A stretch of DNA of 33,823 bases, taken from positions 1-33,823 of IMG/VR virus record IMGVR_UViG_3300032516_000096, one strand, 5' to 3'. Below are positions 5,752-12,731 of this stretch, one piece after another. Position 1 is the stretch's first letter, and every line of letters starts with the position of its first letter. The translations under genes were made by a program, and so were the position numbers. The stretch is from a virus. The notes under the pieces are model-generated. The model made no database searches. It had not been told where the DNA came from and was given only the letters and a program-made list of their open reading frames with translations.

Positions 5752-6053
5752 AACGCACCCTCAGGGGCCGGGACGTTGAACAGCCGGTCGAACGCCGATC
5801 TGCGTACGTGAGCGATGTTTCCGGTTCTGACCGCGCTTTCAAGCGTAGGTTGATCGTTCGAACACTCGACCAACGCCACGTACCCGTCATCCGCCAGCTT
5901 CTTGTGCTCCGCGCACAGGCCCCAGCCGGTGGTCGTGAACTTGTTGAATGTTGGCTTGAGTCGCATGTCCATCAACAGCGATCCCGTGTCCTCGGTCTTG
6001 CCGCACACCGGGCAGACATGCTGCTCCAGCGTCACGTAACTTTTGTCGTTCAT
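5694..6053 (-). CDS. Zinc-binding CPVCG protein
   Basis: This 119-residue protein has CPVCG at residues 14-18 and a CAEH pair at 47-50, a likely Cys3His zinc site. In between lies a segment MDMRLKPTFNKFTTTGWGL. ATG 6053 has a strong SD (GAAGGG) and the frame upstream to 6314 is clearly an antisense shadow of other genes. Similar phage proteins describe a zinc ribbon that senses or binds nucleic acid, but no function is established. The C-terminal end carries repeats of LEKL. Confidence 0.7.
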   Translation of the reverse strand: MNDKSYVTLEQHVCPVCGKTEDTGSLLMDMRLKPTFNKFTTTGWGLCAEHKKLADDGYVALVECSNDQPTLESAVRTGNIAHVRRSAFDRLFNVPAPEGALCFMQVGVLEKLEKLKAPT

Positions 6054-6256
6054 AGCAGGCCCTTCAGCCGAACGTGCAACAGGTTGGCCCAGTCCCGCAT
6101 TTCGTCGGACCCGATCTTCTGGTCTCGGAACAACCGGCGCATCAACGCCTCCAGTTCTTCGAGCATTATGCCCGGGACCACGTAGTCCTCCTCCCGGTCG
6201 AATTCGATTTGCGCCCTGGTGGACCCCAGGATCTTGATTGTTTCGCTTGGGATCAT
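6050..6256 (-). CDS. Hypothetical protein, 68 aa
   Basis: ATG 6256 has an SD (GGAG, 7 nt) and is preferred to TTG 6262. The product starts MIPSETIKILG, then has an acidic middle (EFDREEDYV) and a helical C-terminus with LEELEALMRRLFRD. Its stop overlaps the next ATG (ATGA). No family is recognised. Confidence 0.65.
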   Translation of the reverse strand: MIPSETIKILGSTRAQIEFDREEDYVVPGIMLEELEALMRRLFRDQKIGSDEMRDWANLLHVRLKGLL

Positions 6257-6258
6257 GC

Positions 6259-6438
6259 TCAATCTCCAAAGGTGAAAGGTGCTTCTTTGGTCGGATCGTA
6301 CTCGCGGTCTTCAAGAGCCGCCTTCAGGCGTTCGGCGATTTCCCAGAACGCCTCGTTCTCGTACAGAGTCCTATCTTGTGCGAATTCACGAGCACGCTGC
6401 TCGGCGTCCCGCACAGTCTGTTTTTGCTTGTTGTTCAT
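6259..6438 (-). CDS. Hypothetical protein, 59 aa
   Basis: This short ORF fills an otherwise empty 180-bp gap. It starts with ATG at 6438 behind a very strong SD (AAAGGAGG, 4 nt) and ends 2 bp before the next gene. The product begins MNNKQKQTVRDAEQRAREFA, is highly charged and helical, and ends DPTKEAPFTFGD. The organisation of its neighbours supports it as a true gene. Function unknown. Confidence 0.75.
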   Translation of the reverse strand: MNNKQKQTVRDAEQRAREFAQDRTLYENEAFWEIAERLKAALEDREYDPTKEAPFTFGD

Positions 6439-6464
6439 GCAGCCTCCTTTGCGGGTTTGGGCTG

Positions 6465-6794
6465 TTAGGCCGAGCGAGAATTGATTCGGGCGTAGATGTT
6501 GAAACGGTTGCTGGCCTTCTCCACGCCGTAGGAACTTCCGAAGATCAGCACGATGTTGTCCTTCTCCAGAACAACCAGATCAGAACTGACGTTGCCATCC
6601 GGGCTGTTGCCGCTCTTGGATTCGGACTTCACCCACCCACAGGCAAGGGCGGCGTTCATGATATCCCAGAGCTTGTAAAAGTATCCGCCCTTCTTGTTCC
6701 AGGAGTAGCCCCAGGCATCGTAGGAAGCCAATTTGCCTCCCGGGACCGGAACACCCTTCAACGCTTTTTTGAGAGCCAGTACATTCGCGTCCAT
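6465..6794 (-). CDS. Hypothetical protein, first gene of its operon
   Basis: The 109-residue product starts with ATG at 6794 behind an AAAGGAAA-type SD, 36 nt downstream of a near-perfect promoter. It has a Lys/Gly-rich start, a Trp/Tyr-rich core (DAWGYSWNKKGGYFYKLWD) and C-terminal strands (NIVLIFGSS). It looks like a compact alpha/beta protein, but no family is recognised. High early expression is likely given the promoter. Confidence 0.7.
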   Translation of the reverse strand: MDANVLALKKALKGVPVPGGKLASYDAWGYSWNKKGGYFYKLWDIMNAALACGWVKSESKSGNSPDGNVSSDLVVLEKDNIVLIFGSSYGVEKASNRFNIYARINSRSA

Positions 6795-6830
6795 CAGATT
6801 TCCTTTCGTTTAGAACCTCACCACAATTAA

Positions 6831-6859
6831 AGTATACCACTGTGACGTGAGTTTGTCAA
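6831..6859 (-). promoter_or_regulatory. Near-consensus sigma-70 promoter
   Basis: TTGACA at 6854-6859 and TATACT at 6831-6836 with a 17-bp spacer. It drives the operon from 6794 down to 3700 and lies just after the stop of the Lar-like gene at 6881. Confidence 0.85.
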
Positions 6860-6880
6860 GGAATTTGTGCTGTTTGATTG

Positions 6881-7114
6881 TCACCGGCGACGGTTCCATA
6901 CTTCTGCTGCTAGTTCGACCGTGCTACGAAAGCCACCGGCCCCTCCGCACCCGAGACGGCCGTTTGGACTGGATGCGTCGCAAACAACTTGATAACTCAA
7001 TTCATTGCTTCCGTCCCACATATCTTCGAACTGCTCTTCACTGGTCCAGAACATCGGTGCGGTCTTGCTCCCACAAAACGGACACTGACGAATTTGGATT
7101 GAGGGCTGTTTCAT
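6881..7114 (-). CDS. Lar-like zinc-ribbon protein (restriction alleviation family)
   Basis: This 77-residue protein fits the Lar family pattern: CPFCGS at residues 11-16, a central VVCD and GCGGAGG motif, then AAEVWNRR at the C-terminus. Lar of the Rac prophage modulates EcoKI restriction, but many phage members of the family have unknown roles and may simply be zinc ribbons. The ATG overlaps the upstream stop (ATGA). Assignment rests on the motif order CPFCG...C...GCGG...WNRR. Confidence 0.75.
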   Translation of the reverse strand: MKQPSIQIRQCPFCGSKTAPMFWTSEEQFEDMWDGSNELSYQVVCDASSPNGRLGCGGAGGFRSTVELAAEVWNRRR

Positions 7115-7428
7115 GGGGCCATCTCCTGTGGCCCAGCCGGAACTTCGGTGGACAGGATGCTCAGGATGTTCTTGGGCTTGAATTTCACCTTATCTCCGAT
7201 AGTCATGAACACAACCACCGGATCATTGTCAAGCACCCCGACACCCGGGCCAGTGACCTGCACCCACATACGCTCTGCGGAGATCAGGGCTCCCCTAGGA
7301 CCTGCATTGTGCTTGAAACCGATCTTCACGAAGTCACCGACCTTCACCCGGGCCTTTTCCTCCTCAGAGGGAATCTCAAAAGAATCTGGGTTCTCCAAAT
7401 TGAGAGCCACACCATCAAGCAAGTTCAT
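7111..7428 (-). CDS. DUF2314-like small beta protein
   Basis: The 105-residue product has the layout of DUF2314-type domains: a VKVGDFVKIGF strand, RMWVQVTG, GVLDNDPVVV and GDKVKFKPKNIL at the C-terminal end. These domains are widespread in phages and bacteria but have no known reaction. The ATG is behind a strong AAGGAG SD. Its first 14 bp overlap the end of the DUF6011-like gene. The DUF number is recalled from memory. Confidence 0.65.
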   Translation of the reverse strand: MNLLDGVALNLENPDSFEIPSEEEKARVKVGDFVKIGFKHNAGPRGALISAERMWVQVTGPGVGVLDNDPVVVFMTIGDKVKFKPKNILSILSTEVPAGPQEMAP

Positions 7429-8083
7429 TTTTAACTCCTTCTTTCAAAACCGCACTCGCGGCCTTCCAGTTGTCGAACAACCCGAAGTTCTTGGCACACA
7501 CCGGGCCAAATCCTGCGGCGGTGCTGTGGTCGTCCGTGAGCTTTGCGTTGCAGAAGCAACAATTGCCAGTCAATCGCCCGTACTCGCTCGCGGTCTTCGC
7601 CGGATCCTCTGACAACTGTACCAGGAGCAGGCCCACAAGCTCCATGTCCTCGACCGTAACGGACTTGCTGGGCTCCCACCGGCCATCAGAATCGACGGTA
7701 CCAAACCACCGATTATGGCCATAAGGCATGCCGTCCGTGACCATCACCTTGTTCTTGTACTTGGAATTGGGACCGGCCAAGCTAAGTTGCACCGGCTGAG
7801 ATTCAATGGCCATCGTGACCTTCGGGTATTTCAGGTTCTTGCGAGCCACCGCAAAAAGATCGAACACACCCTTGAATGACCCCACATCTACGGGTTTCAA
7901 CACCACCGGGGGGTTGTCAGCCCGCGCAATCAATTGCGCAACCCAGTACTCTTGCTTGTCGGACAGCCGACCGTACCGGTGAATGTTGTCAATCAGGCTC
8001 TGGGCGAATTCCTTGGAACTGTTGTCCAGCAGGGGAATCCGATCTTTCAGGGCCTTTACCTGCTCAAGTTGTTTGTCCAGCAT
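7415..8083 (-). CDS. DUF6011-like protein with zinc-binding C-terminus
   Basis: The 222-residue protein has a region RYGRLSDKQEYWVAQLI near residue 40, as in DUF6011 proteins, and a C-terminal zinc-binding motif CCFCNAKLTD...GFGPVCAKNFG. That CxxC..GxGPxC arrangement is typical of the family. ATG 8083 has an AAAGGAG SD; a longer frame to 8143 enters the upstream gene. The family is common in phages, often with nucleic-acid proteins, but its role is unknown. It contains one copy of the palindromic 12-mer. Confidence 0.75.
   Translation of the reverse strand: MLDKQLEQVKALKDRIPLLDNSSKEFAQSLIDNIHRYGRLSDKQEYWVAQLIARADNPPVVLKPVDVGSFKGVFDLFAVARKNLKYPKVTMAIESQPVQLSLAGPNSKYKNKVMVTDGMPYGHNRWFGTVDSDGRWEPSKSVTVEDMELVGLLLVQLSEDPAKTASEYGRLTGNCCFCNAKLTDDHSTAAGFGPVCAKNFGLFDNWKAASAVLKEGVKNELA
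7926..7937. repeat. Palindromic 12-mer, copy 3
   Basis: GCAATCAATTGC inside the DUF6011-like gene, encoding part of AQLIAR on the minus strand. Flanking C and G extend the palindrome. Confidence 0.75.
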
Positions 8084-8111
8084 CTTGCACTCCTTTGCTT
8101 GCCGAAAAACC

Positions 8112-8336
8112 TTAATCAAACCGGCAGTTGTTGATTTCCTCACGAACCACCTTGCAATACCCGTCGTTCACTGCCTTGATCGCGCCGTTCACACTCCACC
8201 TGTTGCAGACCAGCTCCTCGATATCGGCGTCGGACAAGCACTCGACCACGTAATCCCAGGCCTTCCCATCGTTGTAATGGGCATGAGCGTGACCCTTGAC
8301 CGCAGAAACCAAACTAGCCACCGGAATCCTTGCCAT
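8112..8336 (-). CDS. Hypothetical protein, 74 aa, first gene of its operon
   Basis: ATG 8336 has a strong SD (AAGGAGA) and lies 31 nt downstream of a near-perfect promoter. The longer frame to 8576 is shadow of the coiled-coil gene. The product starts MARIPVASLVSAVKGHAHAH, then an acidic helix (SDADIEELV) and a short KVVREEINN tail. No family is recognised. Confidence 0.7.
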   Translation of the reverse strand: MARIPVASLVSAVKGHAHAHYNDGKAWDYVVECLSDADIEELVCNRWSVNGAIKAVNDGYCKVVREEINNCRFD

Positions 8337-8367
8337 TTTCACTCTCCTTAAATCCCGCCACAAATTA

Positions 8368-8396
8368 AGTATAACCCCGTGCACATAGTTTGTCAA
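8368..8396 (-). promoter_or_regulatory. Near-consensus sigma-70 promoter
   Basis: TTGACA at 8391-8396 and TATACT at 8368-8373, 17 bp apart. It starts 11 bp after the terminator of the preceding operon and drives genes 8336 to 6881. Confidence 0.85.
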
Positions 8397-8406
8397 GGGG
8401 TTTGTG

Positions 8407-8435
8407 AAAAAAAAAGCCCGGGTTCTCACCCAGGC
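8407..8435 (-). terminator. Rho-independent terminator
   Basis: On the minus strand GCCTGGGT, loop GAGA, ACCCGGGC forms an 8-bp stem (one G.T pair) followed directly by nine T's. It lies 40 bp after the stop of the coiled-coil gene at 8476, and a second hairpin (TCCCC-AATGA-GGGGA) lies just before it. It ends the 9.2-8.5 kb transcript and insulates the next promoter. Confidence 0.85.
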
Positions 8436-8475
8436 CTTTTGGAATCCCCTCATTGGGGAGGCGGAGAAACTACTT

Positions 8476-8832
8476 CTAGGGAGTCGGCACCACCGGAGGC
8501 ACCACCGGGGGCACGGGTTCAGTCGCCGCTGCGGTATTGCGGGCCACGCCAGCCGCCAGATCAGCCTGGGCTGCATCCAGATCGGCCACGGCCTGCTTGA
8601 CTGCGCTCATGTCGTTCGCGGCGATAGCCTCCTTCAACTGCGCGGACAGACCGTCCATCAGGGCATTCGCACTGCCGATCACGGTCTTCGTTTCCTGGAC
8701 CTCGCGCAACAGGTCCAACATGTCTTGGTTCATCTGGGTCATCCTTTCAAGTAAAGTTGCGTTCTCGGACAAGAACCCGGTCATTCGCACGACCACCGAT
8801 GGCAAGGCCAGCAGAGCTTGGATCAGGTTCAT
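8476..8832 (-). CDS. Coiled-coil protein with Pro-rich tail
   Basis: The 118-residue protein starts MNLIQALLALPS, has a long predicted coiled coil (residues about 22-98, e.g. ATLLERMTQMNQDMLDLLRE and DMSAVKQAVADLDAAQADLA) and ends in a Pro/Val-rich stretch PPVVPPVVPTP. AGGA lies only 2 nt before the ATG, so a later Met is possible. Helix-only small proteins with this pattern occur next to phage structural or accessory genes. Function unknown. It is the last gene before the terminator. Confidence 0.65.
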   Translation of the reverse strand: MNLIQALLALPSVVVRMTGFLSENATLLERMTQMNQDMLDLLREVQETKTVIGSANALMDGLSAQLKEAIAANDMSAVKQAVADLDAAQADLAAGVARNTAAATEPVPPVVPPVVPTP

Positions 8833-8855
8833 GATCCTAGTCTACGGCACCTACG

Positions 8856-8909
8856 TTACCGGTCGGTGACTATCTGCAACGGGGCGCCTTTGAAAATGTG
8901 TGCGTACAT
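8856..8909 (-). pseudogene. 17-codon ORF, probable remnant of an N-terminal tag gene
   Basis: The ORF reads MYAHIFKGAPLQIVTDR and stops. It has a good SD (TAGGAG, 6 nt) that overlaps the stop of the preceding gene. Its first codons (ATGTACGCACAC) are identical to those of the RelA/SpoT-like gene at 12691, and MYAHIFK resembles the starts of three tagged proteins (MYAHLFK, MYAQILK, VYAALFK). After residue 7 the sequence departs and terminates. It may be a decayed copy of a tagged gene or a leader peptide. Confidence 0.45.
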
Positions 8910-8918
8910 GCTGTGCTC

Positions 8919-9131
8919 CTAGCGCAAAAGTGCCAGAACGTCCTCGTCAAGACCCATTTCGATAGCCGTTTTCAGGCTCTCAGCCCGAAGTTTCGAGTCA
9001 TCGACACCGGCCATGATCTGCTCATGCAGTTCCTGGTTTGATTCCGTGCCGTCCGGGTAGACCATGACCGTGCCATCGACTTTCGGAGTCCCTGATTTTT
9101 CGGCCTTCAACATCTGCAAATATCCAAGCAT
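8919..9131 (-). CDS. Hypothetical protein, 70 aa
   Basis: ATG 9131 is behind an AAAGGA SD and 38 nt downstream of a promoter. The product starts MLGYLQMLKAEKSGTPKV, carries a short strand pair (TVMVYPDGTE) and then an acidic helical C-terminus (EQIMAGVDDSKLRAES). No family is recognised. The frame upstream to 9185 crosses the promoter and is not used. Confidence 0.65.
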   Translation of the reverse strand: MLGYLQMLKAEKSGTPKVDGTVMVYPDGTESNQELHEQIMAGVDDSKLRAESLKTAIEMGLDEDVLALLR

Positions 9132-9169
9132 CTCAGTTCCTTTCGTAAATATGATGTTCTTATGTGGAT

Positions 9170-9198
9170 ATTTTACCACACACAAAAAGTTTTGTCAA
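9170..9198 (-). promoter_or_regulatory. Sigma-70 promoter
   Basis: TTGACA at 9193-9198 and TAAAAT at 9170-9175, 17 bp apart; the -35 box overlaps the stop of the tagged GNAT gene. It drives genes 9131 to 8476. Confidence 0.8.
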
Positions 9199-10232
9199 GT
9201 AATTTTCCGAACAGGCAGGCCCACGTACGTTCTGAGTCGATTGTAGGCCTTCAAGTCCTTCATCTCCAAACCACCGCTCCAATTATTATTGGCCATCAGG
9301 TGCTTAACCAGCGTACCAGTGCCAGGAGAAAAACGGCTCTTAAAGTGGGCGTCCAGTGCCGGGGTCTTTGCATCCACCAGCATCCACAATTTCTCGGACT
9401 TGGGTACTTTGCTGGCCCTGGCCAAGGACGAGATCAATTTGTGAATACCCGCTGCTTCTTTGTGCATCTCGGGTGTTGCAGTAGAGGAATCGACCTCAGT
9501 CTTACCAATACGAAAAACACCTAGCCTTCTCCTCGCGGTGTTAACCACTGAAGGAACCGATGCATCCGCTACCCTAAACCCGTACTTCGCCCAGGCATAC
9601 GCACCTCCATCAAGATTGGCGTACACACTCGCGCTTTTCATGCCCATACGTTCGTACAGGGGAAAACTGGCCTTGAACAACTTCTTCACTACCCCACCGC
9701 CTCTGGCGTTCAGCTGAAGTTTCAAGTAATCGTGATGCACGTCCTTACGGGGACCAAAATCAAAAGTACGTTGTATCTGTGTGACCGGCGCACCGTAAAC
9801 AAGGGAGCTTCCCCCACCAGCTACAGTGACTTTGCCCCCGGAGAAGCTGGAATTGATGGCCCCGGACTTGATCACATTTTTTGCTGTACCTACGTTCTTG
9901 TAGGAGTCTGGCCCGAACATAGCATCAATCACCAATTCTGGATCAAAGGCCCCTTCAGCCTGACCATGAATAAGGGAAGCAAGGGCTTCTGTGTCCCCAA
10001 GAGTAAGGTTGTGAGTAAGGTTGAATCCATTCTTTGCCAAGTAGCCCAACTTTTCAGCCAGTTTTTCCCGACTAATACGCACCATGCCTAATCCGGTCTT
10101 GGCCCGCATATCCTGATCTTGGCGCTGGCGGTCAAACACACCCCCGAGACTCACGAACTTCGCACCGTCCTTCGTGGCAAACCGACCTAGATGGTCGTGA
10201 TAGGGATTGGCTTTGAGGATCTGGGCGTACAT
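9195..10232 (-). CDS. Tagged GNAT-like protein
   Basis: The 345-residue protein starts with a tag-like segment (KANPYHDHLGRFATKDG, residues 8-23) shared with its neighbours. The core carries a DVHHDYLKL strand, a glycine-rich RGGGVVKKLFKASFPLYERMGMK loop-helix and a GGAYAWAKYGF segment, the pattern of GNAT-like domains found in phage polyvalent proteins. It is a paralogue of the C-terminal half of the neighbouring protein at 10232-11689, with similarity through to the end. The ATG is behind GGGAGG. The tag may target the protein to the virion; the substrate is unknown. Confidence 0.75.
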   Translation of the reverse strand: MYAQILKANPYHDHLGRFATKDGAKFVSLGGVFDRQRQDQDMRAKTGLGMVRISREKLAEKLGYLAKNGFNLTHNLTLGDTEALASLIHGQAEGAFDPELVIDAMFGPDSYKNVGTAKNVIKSGAINSSFSGGKVTVAGGGSSLVYGAPVTQIQRTFDFGPRKDVHHDYLKLQLNARGGGVVKKLFKASFPLYERMGMKSASVYANLDGGAYAWAKYGFRVADASVPSVVNTARRRLGVFRIGKTEVDSSTATPEMHKEAAGIHKLISSLARASKVPKSEKLWMLVDAKTPALDAHFKSRFSPGTGTLVKHLMANNNWSGGLEMKDLKAYNRLRTYVGLPVRKIT

Positions 10233-11689
10233 TACTTGAAACCTCCCACGTACGTCTCAAGTTTGTTTCTGGACTTCTTGTTCTTCAGATCCAAGATGCC
10301 GTCCCACCCGGAGTTAAGTAACAAGTTCTTGATCGTGGTCATCCTCTTGTCCACAGACAACTTCCTTGCAAAATGCTTGTCCAGGGCCGGGGTACGCATG
10401 TTCGTAAACAAACCCATGTGCTCCAGATCGGGTTTATCGACCATCTTTTTCACGAACGTTTTCAGGCCCTTCAGTTCTTTCTTGGCCTCGGGCGTACCCG
10501 TAATCTCTACGCTAGAGACACGGGATCCGTCACCACTCCAGTCGAGCCGAGTAATACTGTTATCGATATGGTACCCAACGTTTCTTGATTCTAGCAAGGT
10601 AATGGGCTTGAACCCGTACTTGGACCATGAATACCCTCCCCCAGTCAGACCCGCATAGGTCGTGATGGTCTTCATCCCCAGACGCTCGTACAGCGGTACA
10701 GAGTGGGCAAATAGCCTCTTAGCCGCACCCCCTCCTCGATCACTGGCAACGATCTTCAGGTAATCATGGTGCACGTCCTTGGTCTTGAACTTAAGAGTTC
10801 GGATCAGAGTCTCTACCTGCGCCCCATGAACAACAGCACCCTCAAGAAGCTCCGCAGTAATCTCCTTACTGCTGGGGCTTACCGTAAATTTCAAATACTT
10901 AGCTGATTTTCCGAGATTTTCTTTACCCACCAGCGCGGTAAAAAGCTCCAGAGGATCCAGCTTCTCCTCTGAGATGGAAGCTATGTCTTTGACCAACCCA
11001 TGCGCGTCAAACGGAGGACGGTACCCAAGCTCCGCCAACTTTTTAATGGATTTTTGTACCGCTTCTACTGAGTACGTCCTAGGCTGCTTGGCTCGTTGGA
11101 CATCGAATACCCCGCCTATGCTCACGAACTTCGCACCAGCCTTGGTGGCGAACCTGCCCAGATGGTCGTGATAGGGGTTGGCCTTGAGAATCTCGATCTT
11201 GGACAACGAGGCGTCCAGGATCTTCTTGCCCTCCTGGGGCGTGACCACCTGCACCGGTAGCTTCTTCCACCCATACTGTCTGGCTGTCGTGTACGTGCCG
11301 TTGCCGTCAACAACCACGAACTTTCCGTCTTTGGTCGGGTGGGGCATTACCGTGATCGGATCTCTACGGCCTAGCACCCCATGGTAAGCAGCAATCATCC
11401 GCTTGGCCCCGTTCTCGCCACCCTGTACGTTCTGTTCATCGGTCTTCCCGGACTCGATGTTCGAGATCTCCAAGACCTTGGCGTGCTCTAGATTGAAGTA
11501 CCGCCCATGTTCTTCTGGCAAGCTCTTGGGCTTGTCCATGTGGTCGATAACCCGCTTGGCATAGGCCTTGTCGGTCTCGCCCGTCTCCCTGGCCCCAAAA
11601 TCTGGCTTTGATCCAGACGCTTTTGTGGAAAACCTGCCCCGAAGATCATGGTTCGGATTGATCTTGAACAGGGCCGCGTACACGCTCAC
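10232..11689 (-). CDS. Tag-ParB-tag-GNAT polyvalent fusion protein
   Basis: This 485-residue protein is modular. Residues 9-23 carry a tag (KINPNHDLRGRFSTK); about 100-150 is a ParB-type domain (RRDPITVMP, VVVDGNGTYTTARQYGW); 169-183 is a second tag copy (KANPYHDHLGRFATK); and residues 300-370 are GNAT-like (KDVHHDYLK, RGGGAAKRLF, GGGYSWSKYGF). The last 320 residues parallel the protein downstream, a tandem duplication. The frame starts with GTG 11689; GTG 11683 has a better SD (GGAG, 5 nt) and matches the VYA start of its relatives. It resembles polyvalent phage proteins that may be injected with DNA. Confidence 0.75.
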   Translation of the reverse strand: MSVYAALFKINPNHDLRGRFSTKASGSKPDFGARETGETDKAYAKRVIDHMDKPKSLPEEHGRYFNLEHAKVLEISNIESGKTDEQNVQGGENGAKRMIAAYHGVLGRRDPITVMPHPTKDGKFVVVDGNGTYTTARQYGWKKLPVQVVTPQEGKKILDASLSKIEILKANPYHDHLGRFATKAGAKFVSIGGVFDVQRAKQPRTYSVEAVQKSIKKLAELGYRPPFDAHGLVKDIASISEEKLDPLELFTALVGKENLGKSAKYLKFTVSPSSKEITAELLEGAVVHGAQVETLIRTLKFKTKDVHHDYLKIVASDRGGGAAKRLFAHSVPLYERLGMKTITTYAGLTGGGYSWSKYGFKPITLLESRNVGYHIDNSITRLDWSGDGSRVSSVEITGTPEAKKELKGLKTFVKKMVDKPDLEHMGLFTNMRTPALDKHFARKLSVDKRMTTIKNLLLNSGWDGILDLKNKKSRNKLETYVGGFK

Positions 11690-11868
11690 TCCGCCTTTTG
11701 ACGTAGTGCAATCAATTGCTTGACTTCAGCCTCAGTAGATGGGAACGCCCTGGTATCCCAGTCTTCCACATTGCGCGGTACCCACTCCCCGGCCACCCAC
11801 AGTTCTTGCACAGAGTACTTGTCAATTCTGCGGGCTGGAATGTCCTCACCATAGACGTAGTACAACAT
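11686..11868 (-). CDS. Hypothetical protein, 60 aa
   Basis: ATG 11868 has a strong SD (GGAGG, 5 nt) and starts just after the stop of the RelA/SpoT-like gene; a frame to 11934 is within that gene. The product starts MLYYVYGEDIPARRID and contains short strands (LWVAGEWVPR) and an acidic helix near the C-terminus. Its last codons contain one copy of the palindromic 12-mer. Function unknown; position suggests it accompanies the tagged proteins. Confidence 0.65.
   Translation of the reverse strand: MLYYVYGEDIPARRIDKYSVQELWVAGEWVPRNVEDWDTRAFPSTEAEVKQLIALRQKAE
11708..11719. repeat. Palindromic 12-mer, copy 4
   Basis: GCAATCAATTGC near the end of the 60-residue gene, encoding KQLIAL on the minus strand. 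Confidence 0.75.
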
Positions 11869-11869
11869 C

Positions 11870-12691
11870 TCAACCTCCAGAATCTTTCCAGGCCTTGGAA
11901 TAGATAGCCACTTGACGTTCTCGCAGGTCGTCAACGGTCTTCTTCTCGTCGGCAGAGGCTGATCGGTTTTCTTTCATCAAAGTACCCATGATCGACCGCT
12001 CTTGTTCATACAGTTTGTGTGCCACGTTCTTGGCCACAAGCATCTTCTTGGTGTTAATCTGCACTTCGACCACGTGCCCGGTTGAAAGCCGGGCGTTCAC
12101 CAGCACGTCACGATAGCCTGCTTCGGTCGGCTTTTCAATCCTGATTTTCGGATCACGAGCAAGTTCGAATCCGGCCTTGTTCAGGCTCGCTAGAACCTTT
12201 GTAATGTCCTGCACCGTATCTACCGCCACCGTGCAGCGCAGGATGTCCCCGACCTTACTGTAGTCAGGCTTTCCACCGTTCTCTTTTGCGTAATCCCAGG
12301 CCTTTTCCGACACGCGCTCCTTGGTCTTCATCGGCCCGAGGATAACCAGATTTCCAGATTTCTTTCCACTCAAGGACGGACCCACATGGTCCAAGTGCAT
12401 GATCGTGGCATCCACTCCAGAGGCCAGAACCTGCAATCTTGAATCAAATTCAGATTTGGATGCATGCGCGACCTTGAACAACCCGTCTATGGTGTCCGAT
12501 TCAGGCTGTGTGAAGTTCTTGGACCTGGGCGGCTTGGGGGGTATAGCGTTAGCTTCTGCGGTGGCCGATAGAGCTTCTTTTTGGCTCTTTGCCGATGGGT
12601 TTTCACCGGTAGGAGATACCGCCCCGTCCTTGGAAGCAAATTGCCCCCCTTTGCCGTGGAACTTGTTGTACTTGAACAGGTGTGCGTACAT
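11870..12691 (-). CDS. Tagged RelA/SpoT-like nucleotidyltransferase-domain protein
   Basis: The 273-residue protein starts with a tag variant (MYAHLFKYNKFHGKGGQFAS). Residues about 115-230 match the RelA/SpoT synthetase fold: a GPMKTKERVSEKAW element, KVGDILRCTV (Asp149), the conserved GYRDVLV at 192-198 (GYRSIH in RelA) and VVEVQINT at 207-214 (like VEIQIRT), then HKLYE. This is the domain of ppGpp synthetases and toxSAS toxins; whether this copy makes (p)ppGpp or another product is unknown. It has no SD but a -10 box 6 nt before the ATG, so it may be leaderless. Confidence 0.75.
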   Translation of the reverse strand: MYAHLFKYNKFHGKGGQFASKDGAVSPTGENPSAKSQKEALSATAEANAIPPKPPRSKNFTQPESDTIDGLFKVAHASKSEFDSRLQVLASGVDATIMHLDHVGPSLSGKKSGNLVILGPMKTKERVSEKAWDYAKENGGKPDYSKVGDILRCTVAVDTVQDITKVLASLNKAGFELARDPKIRIEKPTEAGYRDVLVNARLSTGHVVEVQINTKKMLVAKNVAHKLYEQERSIMGTLMKENRSASADEKKTVDDLRERQVAIYSKAWKDSGG

Positions 12692-12697
12692 AGACAG

Positions 12698-12726
12698 ACT
12701 ATAAAGGCACCTAGGACTCCTGCAAA
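12698..12726 (-). promoter_or_regulatory. Promoter giving a probable leaderless mRNA
   Basis: TTTGCA at 12721-12726 and TATAGT at 12698-12703, 17 bp apart, just after the terminase stop. The ATG of the RelA/SpoT-like gene is only 6 nt beyond the -10 box, so transcription should start at or next to the ATG. Confidence 0.55.
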
Positions 12727-12731
12727 ATTTA

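Noticed and set aside
5547-6185. 212-codon plus-strand ORF
   Set aside because: Antisense to three genes with clear SDs and motifs; composition is Arg/Pro-rich with no domain.
6847-7434. 195-codon plus-strand ORF
   Set aside because: It is antisense to three well-supported minus-strand genes and lacks an SD and promoter; long antisense frames are expected in this base composition.
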